Origin: an uncultured Victivallales bacterium
GTDB taxonomy: Bacteria; Verrucomicrobiota; Lentisphaeria; Victivallales; UBA1829
NCBI GenBank assembly: GCA_934644965.1
Contig: CAKUDG010000017.1
Coordinates: 1 to 64,000, forward strand
Direction of reading: 5' to 3'
Length of the DNA stretch: 64,000 bases
In this document: positions 25,666 through 34,535 of the stretch, piece after piece
Layout: each line of letters begins with the position of its first letter
Position numbering within the stretch: position 1 is the first letter of the stretch
Notes under the pieces: model-generated
The model's database searches: none
What the model was told of the DNA's origin: nothing
What the model saw: the letters and a program-made list of their open reading frames with translations, nothing else
Made by a program: the position numbers and the translations under genes

Positions 25666-26207
25666 TTTTCCCGGAAATCCTTTTTTTCCCTCTGGACCCC
25701 CACGCGGATCCGGAGTTTTTCCCTCCTGCGTTCGGGGGCGCTTTTTTTATTTTCATTCATTCTTCTGGCCTTGTCCTGCCCGGAACGGATTGTTCTCCCC
25801 GCGTGATGATGAACGGTATTCCTGTTTTCTCTTTCTGCTGTCGTTTCAGGAATCGCCGGAAAACAGCGCGCGGGGGGGCGGAAGAGAAGACTCTTCTTTC
25901 CGTTCTGCCGGAATAATCTATCATCTTCAAAACACCAATGCAAGGAATAGAGGTTTCCCGTTTCAGGAAAATCCTTATCCTGCCCCTCCCCCCCCCGGGG
26001 GGAAGACGAGAGAAAGGGAAGGGGAGAGAAAAAGCCTTCCCGGGATCTCCCGGAAAGCTCCATGCCCTCCCCGTGTGTATGCGGACCTACGCTCCCGGAC
26101 AAAAAGCGCCGGTCCCGCCGGCAGCAGTTTCACGGGAGGAGGTGCTGGTGGAGAAGAAGAAACTTTTCCTGTGGGGTCTTCTGATGCGGAAGGAAGGTTG
26201 CCTTGGG
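25666..26207. other. Intergenic region without a supported gene
   Basis: About 540 bases between two minus-strand genes. Frames on both strands are low-complexity (Arg/Ser/Pro/Gly-rich) without ribosome binding sites. No clear terminator or repeat was seen. Confidence 0.4.
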
Positions 26208-27662
26208 TCAGCAGTCTTCGTCAAACGTGGTCTGTCTGGCGAGGCAGTGCGTCGGGTCGCAGCCGTCGAAACAATAGGTGCAGATTTTGGACTTCGGCAG
26301 CCCGATGGCTTCGACCAGTTTTTCGATGCTTTGATACTTCAGGGAGGTCAATCCGAGAATCTTCCGGATTTCTTCCACCATTCTGTTGTACTTGTCCGTT
26401 CCAGCGGCGGTGTATTCCTTCAGGACCTCTTCCTTCGGCTCCTCTCCCTCCAGCGTATTGATGACCCGCCGTGCGACAAGGTCAAGAATGGATTTGGACC
26501 GGGAAAAATTCAGAAAGAGACACGGATACGCCAGCGGAGGCGAAGCGGAACGCATGTGCACTTCCGCCGCTCCACGCTCATACAGACGCGAGGCAATGTG
26601 TTTGAACTGAGTTCCGCGCACAATGGAATCATCACAGAAAAGCAGTTTTCTCCCCGCGATCTGCTCGTCGATGGGCAGAAGTTTCATTTTGGCGACCAGA
26701 CTGCGCATGGCCTGGTTCTGAGGCATGAAACTTCTGGGCCATGTCGGCGTATATTTCACCAGGGCGCGCATGTAGGGTTTCTTCGCTGCGTTGGCATAGC
26801 CGATGGCATGGGCGACTCCCGAATCGGGGATTCCGCAAACGGAATCAATGTCGGCATTGTCATTTTCCGCCATCAGGGCGCCGTTCCTGTAACGGACCGT
26901 TTCGGTGTTCCGCCCTTCATAATCCGAAGAGGGATAACCGAAATAGACCCAGAAGAACGAACACATCTGCATACATTCCTCCGGTTCCTTGAGCTGCTCA
27001 ATCCGGTCCGGACAAACCCGGATGATTTCCGCCGGACCAAGCTCCCGGACAAATTCATAGTCCAGATTCGGCAGAGAGGTGCTTTCCATGGCAAGCGCGA
27101 AGGAACCGGGTTTGGCTCCCACAATGAGCGGCGTCCGCCCGTATTTGTCTCTGGCGGCATAGATTTCGCCGTCCTTCATGATCAGCATGGAGCAGGAGCC
27201 GTTCACCATTTCCATGGCGTAGGCGATTCCCTCCTCAAGGGAATGTTTTGTATTGATCAGGGAGGCCACCACTTCGGTGGGGTTGTATTCACCCATGCTC
27301 AGCTCTGAAAAATGGGCGCCGTGGGCACAGATCCCCTTCCTCGCAAGTTCCTCGATATTGTTGAGTTTCCCGACGGTCACAATGGCGTAGACTCCCAGAT
27401 GGGAACCGATGACCAGCGGCTGATCCTCAAGATCACTGATGACGCCGATCCCGCAATTCCCTTCCAGATGCTCCAGATCCGAATCGAATTTCGAGCGGAA
27501 CTGGGAATTGGTGATGTCGTGAATGAACCGGGTGATGACTCCGCGTGTGTTGGTGACGGCGAGCCCTCCGCGCCGCGTCCCGAGATGGGAATGGTAATCG
27601 GTCCCGTAAAACAGATCCGCAACACAGCTTCCATTTGAAACAACGCCAAAAAAACCGCCCAT
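26208..27662 (-). CDS. Amidophosphoribosyltransferase homologue lacking the N-terminal nucleophile Cys
   Basis: 484 aa. The glutaminase-like half begins MGGFFGVVSNGSC where active enzymes have MCGIVG, so Gly replaces the Cys nucleophile. Other class II amidotransferase features remain (YHSHLGTRRGGLA, GNCGIGVISD). The phosphoribosyltransferase half has the PRPP loop LLFCDDSIVRGTQ and GIPDSGVAHAIGYA, and a Cys-rich end CTYCFDGCDPTHC. The same MGGFFG form is widespread in Bacteroidetes. It may use free ammonia or do something else. ATG 27662 is preceded by AGAGG. Confidence 0.85.
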   Translation of the reverse strand: MGGFFGVVSNGSCVADLFYGTDYHSHLGTRRGGLAVTNTRGVITRFIHDITNSQFRSKFDSDLEHLEGNCGIGVISDLEDQPLVIGSHLGVYAIVTVGKLNNIEELARKGICAHGAHFSELSMGEYNPTEVVASLINTKHSLEEGIAYAMEMVNGSCSMLIMKDGEIYAARDKYGRTPLIVGAKPGSFALAMESTSLPNLDYEFVRELGPAEIIRVCPDRIEQLKEPEECMQMCSFFWVYFGYPSSDYEGRNTETVRYRNGALMAENDNADIDSVCGIPDSGVAHAIGYANAAKKPYMRALVKYTPTWPRSFMPQNQAMRSLVAKMKLLPIDEQIAGRKLLFCDDSIVRGTQFKHIASRLYERGAAEVHMRSASPPLAYPCLFLNFSRSKSILDLVARRVINTLEGEEPKEEVLKEYTAAGTDKYNRMVEEIRKILGLTSLKYQSIEKLVEAIGLPKSKICTYCFDGCDPTHCLARQTTFDEDC

Positions 27663-27793
27663 AAAAACCTCTGCTGAAGTTGAAAGAACTTTTTCCCTCC
27701 TTCCCCGGAAGCTGCGGAACAATTCAGCCGACGGAGTGCGCGGGACCCGGAAACGCCATGGTCTTTTCAAGAAAAAGAAAAGTTTCAGAGCTT

Positions 27794-27822
27794 AATATAG
27801 CATGGAAGATTTTTTTCCGCAA
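27794..27822 (-). promoter_or_regulatory. Promoter for the PurF homologue
   Basis: On the minus strand TTGCGG (27817-27822) and TATATT (27794-27799) are 17 bases apart. The leader would be about 125 bases. The rest of 27663-27964 shows no gene. Confidence 0.5.
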
Positions 27823-27964
27823 GCCTGCGGCCCCAGGAAAACGGATTCCGCTCTCTGCAGGAGCGGGGGGGGAGAGAACTCCCCTTCCTTTTCCCTTTTT
27901 CCTTTTCTCCCCCCTTTTTCCCGGATCCTCTCCTTCCTGTTCTCTTCCGTGCCGTCCAGTTTCC

Positions 27965-28456
27965 TCATTCCGAAAAATAATAGAGATTCCAGACTCTCCG
28001 TATAAATTCTTTTTCCCGCTCTGCCCGCTGCGCCGGGCTTTCCGGAGAAGCAGAGGGGTGAAGCAACTCCAGGATTGCCGAGATCTCTCCCGGTTCGATT
28101 TCCTTTCCCCTCCGAGTAAGCACAGTATTCAGTTTCAAAAGATCGGCTCCCACAGAGCCCCTTTCGCACTCTTCCGCAATCCATGGAATAAAAACCCGGT
28201 GTCCGGAAATCAGATAGGAAGCCGGTCCCGGATCCTCTATCCTGATCCTGTTTTCTTTCAAATAGGCTGAGAGATCTGTTTCCTGTCTGAGCGTCAGAAG
28301 CCTGATTCCCCACAGACGGATTTCCTTCCGCATCAGGAGGGAGGGATATTCAAAATAATACTTCCTTTCCCAACCGGAAAACATCAATAAGGAGAATGCC
28401 GCAATTCCAGCAGCGGCAAAACAGAGCAGTGAGAGGGGCAGACGGGGACCGTTCAT
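27965..28456 (-). CDS. Hypothetical membrane-anchored protein
   Basis: 163 aa. One hydrophobic segment near the N-terminus (LPLSLLCFAAAGIAAFSLLM) and a soluble remainder with many charged residues (FIPWIAEECERGS, LLHPSASPESPAQRAEREKE). I do not recognise a family. The start at 28456 has AGGA eight bases upstream; an ATG at 28471 in the same frame is equally possible. It is divergent from pnp across a 670-base gap. Confidence 0.6.
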   Translation of the reverse strand: MNGPRLPLSLLCFAAAGIAAFSLLMFSGWERKYYFEYPSLLMRKEIRLWGIRLLTLRQETDLSAYLKENRIRIEDPGPASYLISGHRVFIPWIAEECERGSVGADLLKLNTVLTRRGKEIEPGEISAILELLHPSASPESPAQRAEREKEFIRRVWNLYYFSE

Positions 28457-28674
28457 TTTTTGATTCCTCATTTTTCCCTATCCCGCAGGGGATTTCCAAT
28501 TCCGGATTTTTTCCCCCCTGAAAGGATTTTTCTCTTTGTTTGATGGAAGATGCGGAAATCTCTTCACACTTGAATCTGTACGGCAAACTGGAATCCCGAG
28601 GCCTTTCTCTCATAATAGCATCTGCTCCGGGATATTCAACAGCCTGATTTCTCATCCCTCATTTTTCTTTCTCT

Positions 28675-28706
28675 GTTCCTTTGTCCGGAGCTCCGGACAA
28701 AGGAAC
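28675..28706. repeat. 32-bp perfect palindrome
   Basis: GTTCCTTTGTCCGGAG is followed at once by its exact reverse complement with no loop. No T-run follows on either strand, so it is not an ordinary terminator. It lies about 105 bases before the pnp -35 box. A further AAAGGAAC half-like sequence occurs near 28753-28760. Confidence 0.9.
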
Positions 28707-28810
28707 GGGCGGAACTTTGCGGAAACACAAATCCGTAAAGGTGCCCCCCGCGAAAGGAACAAAAAAGCTTAAGGGAACTCTCTTTTTTGCCGGTTTTTTG
28801 AGGGAGAAGT

Positions 28811-28839
28811 TTGACATCTCACGGATTCCATTGTATTGT
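28811..28839 (+). promoter_or_regulatory. Sigma70 promoter of pnp
   Basis: Perfect TTGACA (28811-28816) and TATTGT (28834-28839) with a 17-base spacer. Transcription would start near 28846, leaving about 280 bases of leader before the pnp ATG. Confidence 0.75.
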
Positions 28840-29128
28840 AGTAAATTAAGGTTCATTGCCGGAATTGTCCGGGATCATGAAAAAAGGGGGGAACTGTTTT
28901 CTTGGTGGAATTCGGTCGCTATCAGCCCCTGGCACCGCAGGACGGGATCAGAGTCTGATACCGCGATTCCGCGGAGCAAACAATCCGTTTTTTTTTCATC
29001 CTTCCGACATTTTCGGCATGCCCCTTGCAGCAGGCCGCCGCAGCGAAGATTCTTTCCTGCATTGCGGCAGACACTTCACACATACATGGCAAGACCATGG
29101 CAATCAAACAACAAGGGAGGCATTGCCC

Positions 29129-31240
29129 ATGCCTGAAACAAAAGTTCTGATCAACATCGGCCCCGGGAAAGACATTGAGATTTCCGCGGGGAAACTCGCC
29201 CAGCTTGCAAACGGATCCTGCACAGTCCGGCAGGGGGATACGGTGGTTCTGTCTGCCGCCTGCTCCGGGGCTGCGAAAAAAGGACAGGATTTCTTCCCGC
29301 TCCAGGTCGACTACCGTGAAAAATATTCCGCGGCCGGCCGCTTCCCCGGCGGATACATCAAACGTGAAGGGCGTCCCTCCGACAAGGAAATCCTCATCAT
29401 GCGCATGACGGACCGTCCGCTGCGTCCGCTCTTCCCGGAAGGATTTTTTGACGAAGTCCAGGTCTACGGACTTCTCCTGAGTGCAGACGGGAAAAATGAC
29501 GGGGATGTGCTTTCCATGCTCGGGGCCTCTGTGAGTCTCTGTCTTTCCGACCTTCCCTTCCAGGGACCTGTCGGAGCCGTGAGAGTCGGGTGCATCGACG
29601 GTGAGTTCATCGCGAATCCCACCATCCAGGAAATGGAGAAGAGCACACTGGAACTTGTCTATGCCGGACTTCCGGACAAGGTCATCATGATTGAGGGCGA
29701 AGCCAAGGAGTGCAGCGAGGAAGTTCTTGAAAACGCCATGCGTTTTGCCAATGAAATCGTCAAGAAACAGTGTGCCGCACAGCTCGAACTCATGGAGAAG
29801 GCCGGAAGGGAAAAACGGACTCCGGAACTTCATCTGCCGCCGGAAGAACTGATGAAAGGCATTGTATCCGTCTGCGGGGAGAAGCTGGAAAGCGCCTGCC
29901 TCGTTCCGGGGAAGGAAGCCAGGCTCAAGGCGCTTGACGAACTCCAGAAACTCGCGGAGGAGACATTGAAGGAATCCTTTGTCGAAACCCTCGGGGAAGA
30001 GGATTTCATGATTTATCTCAGACAGGGCTTTGATTCTCTGGTCCGGAAAACCATCCGGACTGCCATTCTGGAAAAGGGATACCGTCCCGACGGGCGCGGC
30101 GTGACGGATATCCGTCCCTTGTCCGCGGAAGTGGCGGTTCTTCCTGTTGTGCATGGATCTGCCCTGTTTTCGCGCGGGGAAACGCAGGCTCTCGTCATCA
30201 CCACCCTCGGCGGGCCCCAGGATATGCAGGAAAGCGACAACATCACGGGTATTCCCACGAAAAAGAAGTTTTATCTGCATTACAATTTCCCGAACTACAG
30301 CGTCGGGGAAGTCGGCAGAATCACCGGTCCCGGAAGACGGGAAATCGGGCACGGAAATCTGGCAGAGCGTTCCGTGGCGCAGGTGATTCCGGAGGATTTC
30401 CCGTACACCATCCGCTGTGTCTCCGAGATCATGTCCTCCAACGGATCGACCTCCATGGCAAGCGTTTGCGGAGCCACCCTTTCTCTGATGGATGCGGGAG
30501 TGCCCATCAAGGCGCCCGTTGTTGGAATCTCCTGCGGACTCGTCACGGATGAAAACGGCAGAGAGCTGATCCTCACGGACATCATCGGAGCCGAAGATCA
30601 TTTCGGAGACATGGATTTCAAAGTCTGCGGTACCGAAAGCGGCATCACCGGGTTCCAGCTCGACCTGAAGCTCCCAGGAATCTCCATCGACCTCCTCACG
30701 AAAGCCATGTACCAGAACCGCGATGCACGCACCAGAATACGCAAGGTGGTCACGGACTGCATTGCGACTCCGCGAAAGGAACTCAGCCCGAATGCTCCTC
30801 AGATGGAAGTCGTCCACATCAACCCGGACAAGATCGGAGCTCTCATCGGAACCGGCGGAAAAAATATCAAGGAAATCACCGAATCCACCGGAGCCCAGGT
30901 CAATATCGAAGATGACGGTTCTGTCAGCATCCTCGCCCAGAACAAGCAGATCCTGGATGAGGTCAAACGCAAGATCGACTTCTATACTGCCGAGGCTGAA
31001 ATCGGAAAAATCTACCGCGGACTCGTCAAGACCGTACGCGATTTCGGCGCCTTTGTCGAAATCCTTCCCGGGCAGGACGGACTGCTGCATATTTCCGAAA
31101 TGGCAAATTATCGTGTCAACCAGGTTTCCGATATCTGCAAGGAAGGCGATTACATTACGGTTAAGGTCATTGACATTGACCGCAGCGGCAAAATCCGCCT
31201 CAGCAGAAAGGCCGCCCTGGAGGAAATGGACGGAAAATAA
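29129..31240 (+). CDS. pnp: Polyribonucleotide nucleotidyltransferase (PNPase)
   Basis: 703 aa, full length. It is a phosphorolytic 3'-5' exoribonuclease acting in mRNA decay. Domain order: first RNase PH domain, alpha-helical linker, second RNase PH domain (KGYRPDGRGVTDIRPLSAEV, FSRGETQALVITTLGG), KH domain (INPDKIGALIGTGGKNIKEI) and S1 domain (YRGLVKTVRDFGAFVEILPG, GLLHISEMANYRV). ATG 29129 has AAGGGAGG eight bases upstream. It stands alone, without rpsO, and ends before a strong terminator. The long structured leader resembles the autoregulated pnp leaders of enterobacteria in position only. Confidence 0.98.
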   Translation: MPETKVLINIGPGKDIEISAGKLAQLANGSCTVRQGDTVVLSAACSGAAKKGQDFFPLQVDYREKYSAAGRFPGGYIKREGRPSDKEILIMRMTDRPLRPLFPEGFFDEVQVYGLLLSADGKNDGDVLSMLGASVSLCLSDLPFQGPVGAVRVGCIDGEFIANPTIQEMEKSTLELVYAGLPDKVIMIEGEAKECSEEVLENAMRFANEIVKKQCAAQLELMEKAGREKRTPELHLPPEELMKGIVSVCGEKLESACLVPGKEARLKALDELQKLAEETLKESFVETLGEEDFMIYLRQGFDSLVRKTIRTAILEKGYRPDGRGVTDIRPLSAEVAVLPVVHGSALFSRGETQALVITTLGGPQDMQESDNITGIPTKKKFYLHYNFPNYSVGEVGRITGPGRREIGHGNLAERSVAQVIPEDFPYTIRCVSEIMSSNGSTSMASVCGATLSLMDAGVPIKAPVVGISCGLVTDENGRELILTDIIGAEDHFGDMDFKVCGTESGITGFQLDLKLPGISIDLLTKAMYQNRDARTRIRKVVTDCIATPRKELSPNAPQMEVVHINPDKIGALIGTGGKNIKEITESTGAQVNIEDDGSVSILAQNKQILDEVKRKIDFYTAEAEIGKIYRGLVKTVRDFGAFVEILPGQDGLLHISEMANYRVNQVSDICKEGDYITVKVIDIDRSGKIRLSRKAALEEMDGK

Positions 31241-32101
31241 GGAACTGCTCTGTTCCCCGTATTTCGTTTCCCTTCTGCAAAAGAAAAGGCAGATGAGATG
31301 CCGTGACAGAAATTCAAGCCCGGAGCTCCGAAGCCCCGGGCTTTTCGTTTTTTATGTTTTTCTACATTTTTACATTTTTTGTTTTTTTATCTGATTGTCA
31401 TTGCGAAAGAATGTGATTCCCTGGGAAAACATCTTTTTTTCAATCGTTTTCAGGCATGCTGGTGGGGACCCGATGCGGTCTCGTCTGAAGAGGGCGCTGC
31501 CTTTCTCATTTTTAATGTAAGGGAAACGAATCATATTCATTTGCCTTCTTTTTCGGATTCTCAAATTTTTCTCAATTGATTGTTGAAAATAAGGGATTGA
31601 AAGAGACTTATTTTCTGTTTTATTCAGGGGGGGATAAGATCCCCGGAGCCATTCTCATCAGGAGAGACCCCTTACTTCCCTGAAAAATCCATTTATTTGT
31701 TATATCTCTATACAGATCTCTGGACGATGATTCCTGATGATTGAAACACAGCACGGCTGCACTGCAGTGCAGTACCAGCGGCGCCATGTCTGAGAAATGT
31801 GAGGCGCCCGTCTTCAAATCATTCGAGAGAGGGGGGGTCCTTATCATCTTTCTTCTGTTCCGCCTCTCCTCTTTCACCCGCGCAGAAGGAAGGGGGGGGA
31901 AGAGGAAGCATTTTTTTGCATTTCCTTTCCCCCGGTTGATTTCGGGAACTCAAATCATCCGCATCTCATTTTCCATTTCACTTCACCGGGAATACCCTCT
32001 TTTCCTGATCCGGCTTTGTTGTCCCATGATGTTTTTCAGAAATTCCTGATTTCCTCCGGGAGGCGGGATGCCGGAGAATGGGCCTTGGGGAGGAAAAGTT
32101 G
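31241..32101. other. Long convergent intergenic region, no gene supported
   Basis: About 860 bases, more AT-rich than its surroundings, between convergent pnp and lysR-type genes. It holds the pnp terminator and a 16-bp perfect palindrome CTGCACTGCAGTGCAG at 31757-31772. Frames of 64-102 codons on both strands lack ribosome binding sites and recognisable features. A small RNA cannot be excluded. Confidence 0.45.
31316..31349 (+). terminator. Intrinsic terminator of pnp
   Basis: AAGCCCGG (31316-31323) pairs with CCGGGCTT (31336-31343), and TTTCGTTTTTT follows. It lies 75 bases after the pnp stop. Confidence 0.85.
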
Positions 32102-33007
32102 TCAGTTTTCCTCTTCCCCGGAAAAGCGATCCAGGAGCCGATCCCGGAAGAGCTCCGCAGCTCTGGAAAAGACCTGATATTTTTCCCAGACGATGTTCAG
32201 GCCGGACTCCAGTCTCGGCTCCAGCGGACAAAAGCAGAGTGCGCGGTTGCCGACGGCGTCGATCAGTCCGTCGAGCGCGAGCGCGTATCCGATCCCCGAT
32301 TCGACCATCAGCGCGGCGTTGTAAATGAGATTGTAGGTGGCGACGATATTGAGTTTTTCAAAACTTCTCCCGAACCATTCGGCATACGCGTTTTTCACCG
32401 TGCTCTGCCGGATGTTGATCCGGGAGCAGATCAGCGGGAGATTCTGAAGGTCGCGGAGTGTCACGCTCTTTTTTTCCGCAAGCGGAGAATCCTTCCGCAT
32501 GACGATTCCCCAGACATCGCGAACCGGAAGCGCAACGGAATCGTATTTTGAAATATCCACCGGCTGGATCAGAATGCCGAAATCAAGAATCCCCTTGTCG
32601 AGCCGTTCCACAACGTCTTCGGCATTGCCGCTGTATAGGTTGTAACGGATATCGGGGTATTCCTTCCGGAGTTCTCCGATTGTTTCGGCGATCAGGCGCA
32701 TGGCTTTGGATTCGCCGCCGCCGATATGGACGCTGCCGCCGATGTTTTCACCCATTGCGTTGAAATCACCTTCGGTCCGGTTGACGATCTCCAGAATCTC
32801 TTCCGCGCGTTTCCGCAGGAAATGGCCTTCGGGCGTCAGCGTGATGGTGCGGTTGCTCCGCAGGAAAAGCTGTTGACCAAGTTCCTCCTCCAGATCCTGA
32901 AGCTGGCGCGACAAGGTCGGCTGCGTCACATGAAGAAATTTCGCCGCGCCGACGATCGTTCCCTCTCTTGCAACCGCGAGAAAATAACGCAACACTCTGA
33001 TTTCCAC
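32102..33007 (-). CDS. LysR-family transcriptional regulator
   Basis: 301 aa. The N-terminal winged helix is textbook: RVLRYFLAVAREGTIVGAAK, TQPTLSRQLQDLEEELGQQL, FLRSNRTITLTPEG. A substrate-binding domain follows (GGSVHIGGGESKAMRLIAET; GILDFGILIQPVDISKYDSV). GTG start with AAGGAGG six bases upstream. It is divergent from the six-gene redox operon at 33223 and most likely controls it through the repeated half sites at 33079-33126. The inducer is unknown. Confidence 0.93.
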   Translation of the reverse strand: MEIRVLRYFLAVAREGTIVGAAKFLHVTQPTLSRQLQDLEEELGQQLFLRSNRTITLTPEGHFLRKRAEEILEIVNRTEGDFNAMGENIGGSVHIGGGESKAMRLIAETIGELRKEYPDIRYNLYSGNAEDVVERLDKGILDFGILIQPVDISKYDSVALPVRDVWGIVMRKDSPLAEKKSVTLRDLQNLPLICSRINIRQSTVKNAYAEWFGRSFEKLNIVATYNLIYNAALMVESGIGYALALDGLIDAVGNRALCFCPLEPRLESGLNIVWEKYQVFSRAAELFRDRLLDRFSGEEEN

Positions 33008-33078
33008 CGAACACCTCCTTGAGTTTCACTTTCAAAAAGAATAGCATCCCAATCCATGCCCGTCAAGCATAGATGAGT

Positions 33079-33126
33079 ATAATAAATAAGTATTTGTTAT
33101 TGATTGAAAATCGAATATAATAAATA
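33079..33126. promoter_or_regulatory. LysR-type operator with three AT-rich half sites and overlapping promoter
   Basis: ATAATAAATA (33079-33088) faces TATTTGTTAT (33091-33100) as an inverted repeat matching 9 of 10 positions. A third identical direct half site ATAATAAATA lies at 33117-33126. TATAAT at 33116-33121 with TTGTTA at 33094-33099 is a candidate + strand promoter for the operon, so a protein bound to the repeats would overlap it. Confidence 0.6.
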
Positions 33127-33222
33127 ACGAGAACCAGAAACGGAGGTGGATCAGGAAAAGTCGAAGATCGGATCTCATATCGGTGATTCAAACGGAAAAC
33201 CCATAAAAAAACGAGGGGAAGA

Positions 33223-34269
33223 ATGCGGAAACTGTTTTTCATCGGAATGCTGTTTTCTCTCTTTCATTTTGTCAATCAGCTGGAGGCGGAGGATGATATG
33301 AAACCGTTGAAGGAAAAGGAAGAAAAACTGATCGAAATCTCGATGTACACGGCACGCGGAAACATGCCGGAACTCAAAAAGGCTCTGGCCGCCGGACTCG
33401 ATGCCGGACTGAGCGTGAATGAGATCAAAGAAGTTCTTGTTCAGCTTTATGCGTATTGCGGCTTCCCGCGCAGTCTGAATGCGCTCGGGAACTTCATGGC
33501 GCTGCTGAACGAGCGCGAGGCGAAGGGAATCCGGGATGCCGCGGGAAAACTCCCCGGGCCGCTCCCGGAGGGAAAGAGCATTGACTTCGGAACCGCAAAT
33601 CAGACAAAACTTTGCGGCGCGCCGGTCAAAGGCGCACTCTTTGAGTTTGCTCCGGCGATCGACGAGTATTTGAAGGCGCATCTCTTCGGCGACATCTTCA
33701 GCCGGGACAATCTCGACTGGCGGACCCGGGAACTTGCCACCATCGCCGCACTCGCCGCAATGGAGGGGGTCGAAAGCCAGCTTGCCTCGCATATTGCAAT
33801 CGGCAAACATAATGGCGTAACCGAAGCCCAGATCAGCTGGATTCTCAAATTTATAAAAGGGAATTCCCTGAGCGCGTTCCCGCGCGGCGGAGCGAACACG
33901 GCGTATGCAAAATACTTCAGCGGCAAATCCTACCTTGCTCGCCTGACGAAAGACAACCGTCTGAATGTTCCGCTTTCCAACGTGACCTTCGAGCCATCCT
34001 GCCGCAACAACTGGCACCGGCATACGGGCGGACAGCTTCTGATCGCGGTCGGAGGAATCGGCTTCTATCAGGAACGCGGGAAAGAAGCCCGGAAACTTCT
34101 GCCCGGCGACATCGTCGAAATTCCGCCGGACGTCGATCACTGGCACGGCGCGGCTCCCGAGAGCTGGTTTTCGCACCTCGCGGTCGAATGCAATCCGGAA
34201 AGCAACAAAAACACCTGGCTCGAACCGGTTTCCGACGCCGATTACAGCAAGGCGACTTCAGGCAAATGA
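33223..34269 (+). CDS. Exported carboxymuconolactone decarboxylase-cupin fusion
   Basis: 348 aa. Signal peptide (about 1-22, ending NQLEA). Two AhpD-like carboxymuconolactone decarboxylase domains follow: EVLVQLYAYCGFPRSLNALG (about 70) and RTRELATIAALAAMEGVESQ (about 170). A C-terminal cupin has its metal motif in NNWHRHTGGQLLIAVGG and PGDIVEIPPDVDHWHG. The decarboxylase domains usually have two redox Cys; only one Cys is present in the first. First gene of the operon; its stop overlaps the next start (ATGA). Substrate unknown; oxidative or quinone chemistry is inferred from context. Confidence 0.88.
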   Translation: MRKLFFIGMLFSLFHFVNQLEAEDDMKPLKEKEEKLIEISMYTARGNMPELKKALAAGLDAGLSVNEIKEVLVQLYAYCGFPRSLNALGNFMALLNEREAKGIRDAAGKLPGPLPEGKSIDFGTANQTKLCGAPVKGALFEFAPAIDEYLKAHLFGDIFSRDNLDWRTRELATIAALAAMEGVESQLASHIAIGKHNGVTEAQISWILKFIKGNSLSAFPRGGANTAYAKYFSGKSYLARLTKDNRLNVPLSNVTFEPSCRNNWHRHTGGQLLIAVGGIGFYQERGKEARKLLPGDIVEIPPDVDHWHGAAPESWFSHLAVECNPESNKNTWLEPVSDADYSKATSGK

Positions 34270-34535
34270 AGATGGATTCGGAACACATGCAAGGAGAGAA
34301 AGATTTCTCTCTGCTCCGCAATCTCAGAGATGCCGGATGCGGACCGCTTCTGATTGAGAAAATCCTTGCCCTGCATGAAGACGGCAAAATCCGGGAAGAG
34401 ATGCGTCTTCTGGCGGCACAGCGCGTCATTCTTCTGAAAAAAATGCATGCGGCACAGGAAAAGATTGATTGTCTGGATTATCTTGTCTTTCATCTGAGAC
34501 AGGAAAGCACCATTCTCACAAGGAGGAAACAATGA
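34266..34535 (+). CDS. Small helical protein resembling a MerR effector/coiled-coil region
   Basis: 89 aa, all helical by appearance: LLRNLRDAGCGPLLIEKILALHEDG, then a Leu-rich coil ending KIDCLDYLVFHLRQE. It resembles the dimerisation coil of MerR regulators without their DNA-binding domain. Similar stand-alone proteins sit beside flavodoxin and LysR genes in other gut bacteria, from memory. It overlaps both neighbours by ATGA, so it is translationally coupled within the operon. Function unknown. Confidence 0.75.
   Translation: MKMDSEHMQGEKDFSLLRNLRDAGCGPLLIEKILALHEDGKIREEMRLLAAQRVILLKKMHAAQEKIDCLDYLVFHLRQESTILTRRKQ

Larger units (their letters stand above)
28457..29128. other. Divergent region upstream of pnp with palindrome, promoter and structured leader
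   Basis: It contains the 32-bp palindrome at 28675-28706, the pnp promoter at 28811-28839 and a roughly 280-base leader with hairpins at 28947-28959 (ATCAGA/TCTGAT) and 28961-28974 (CCGCG/CGCGG). The pnp frame stays open back to 28856, but no ribosome binding site supports an earlier start. Confidence 0.6.

Noticed and set aside
28922..31090. 722-codon open frame antisense to pnp
   Set aside because: It lies wholly opposite a certain gene. Long antisense frames are common in this base composition and its translation shows no domain.
31379..31579. 66-codon + frame after pnp
   Set aside because: No ribosome binding site, begins in the terminator region, and no recognisable features.
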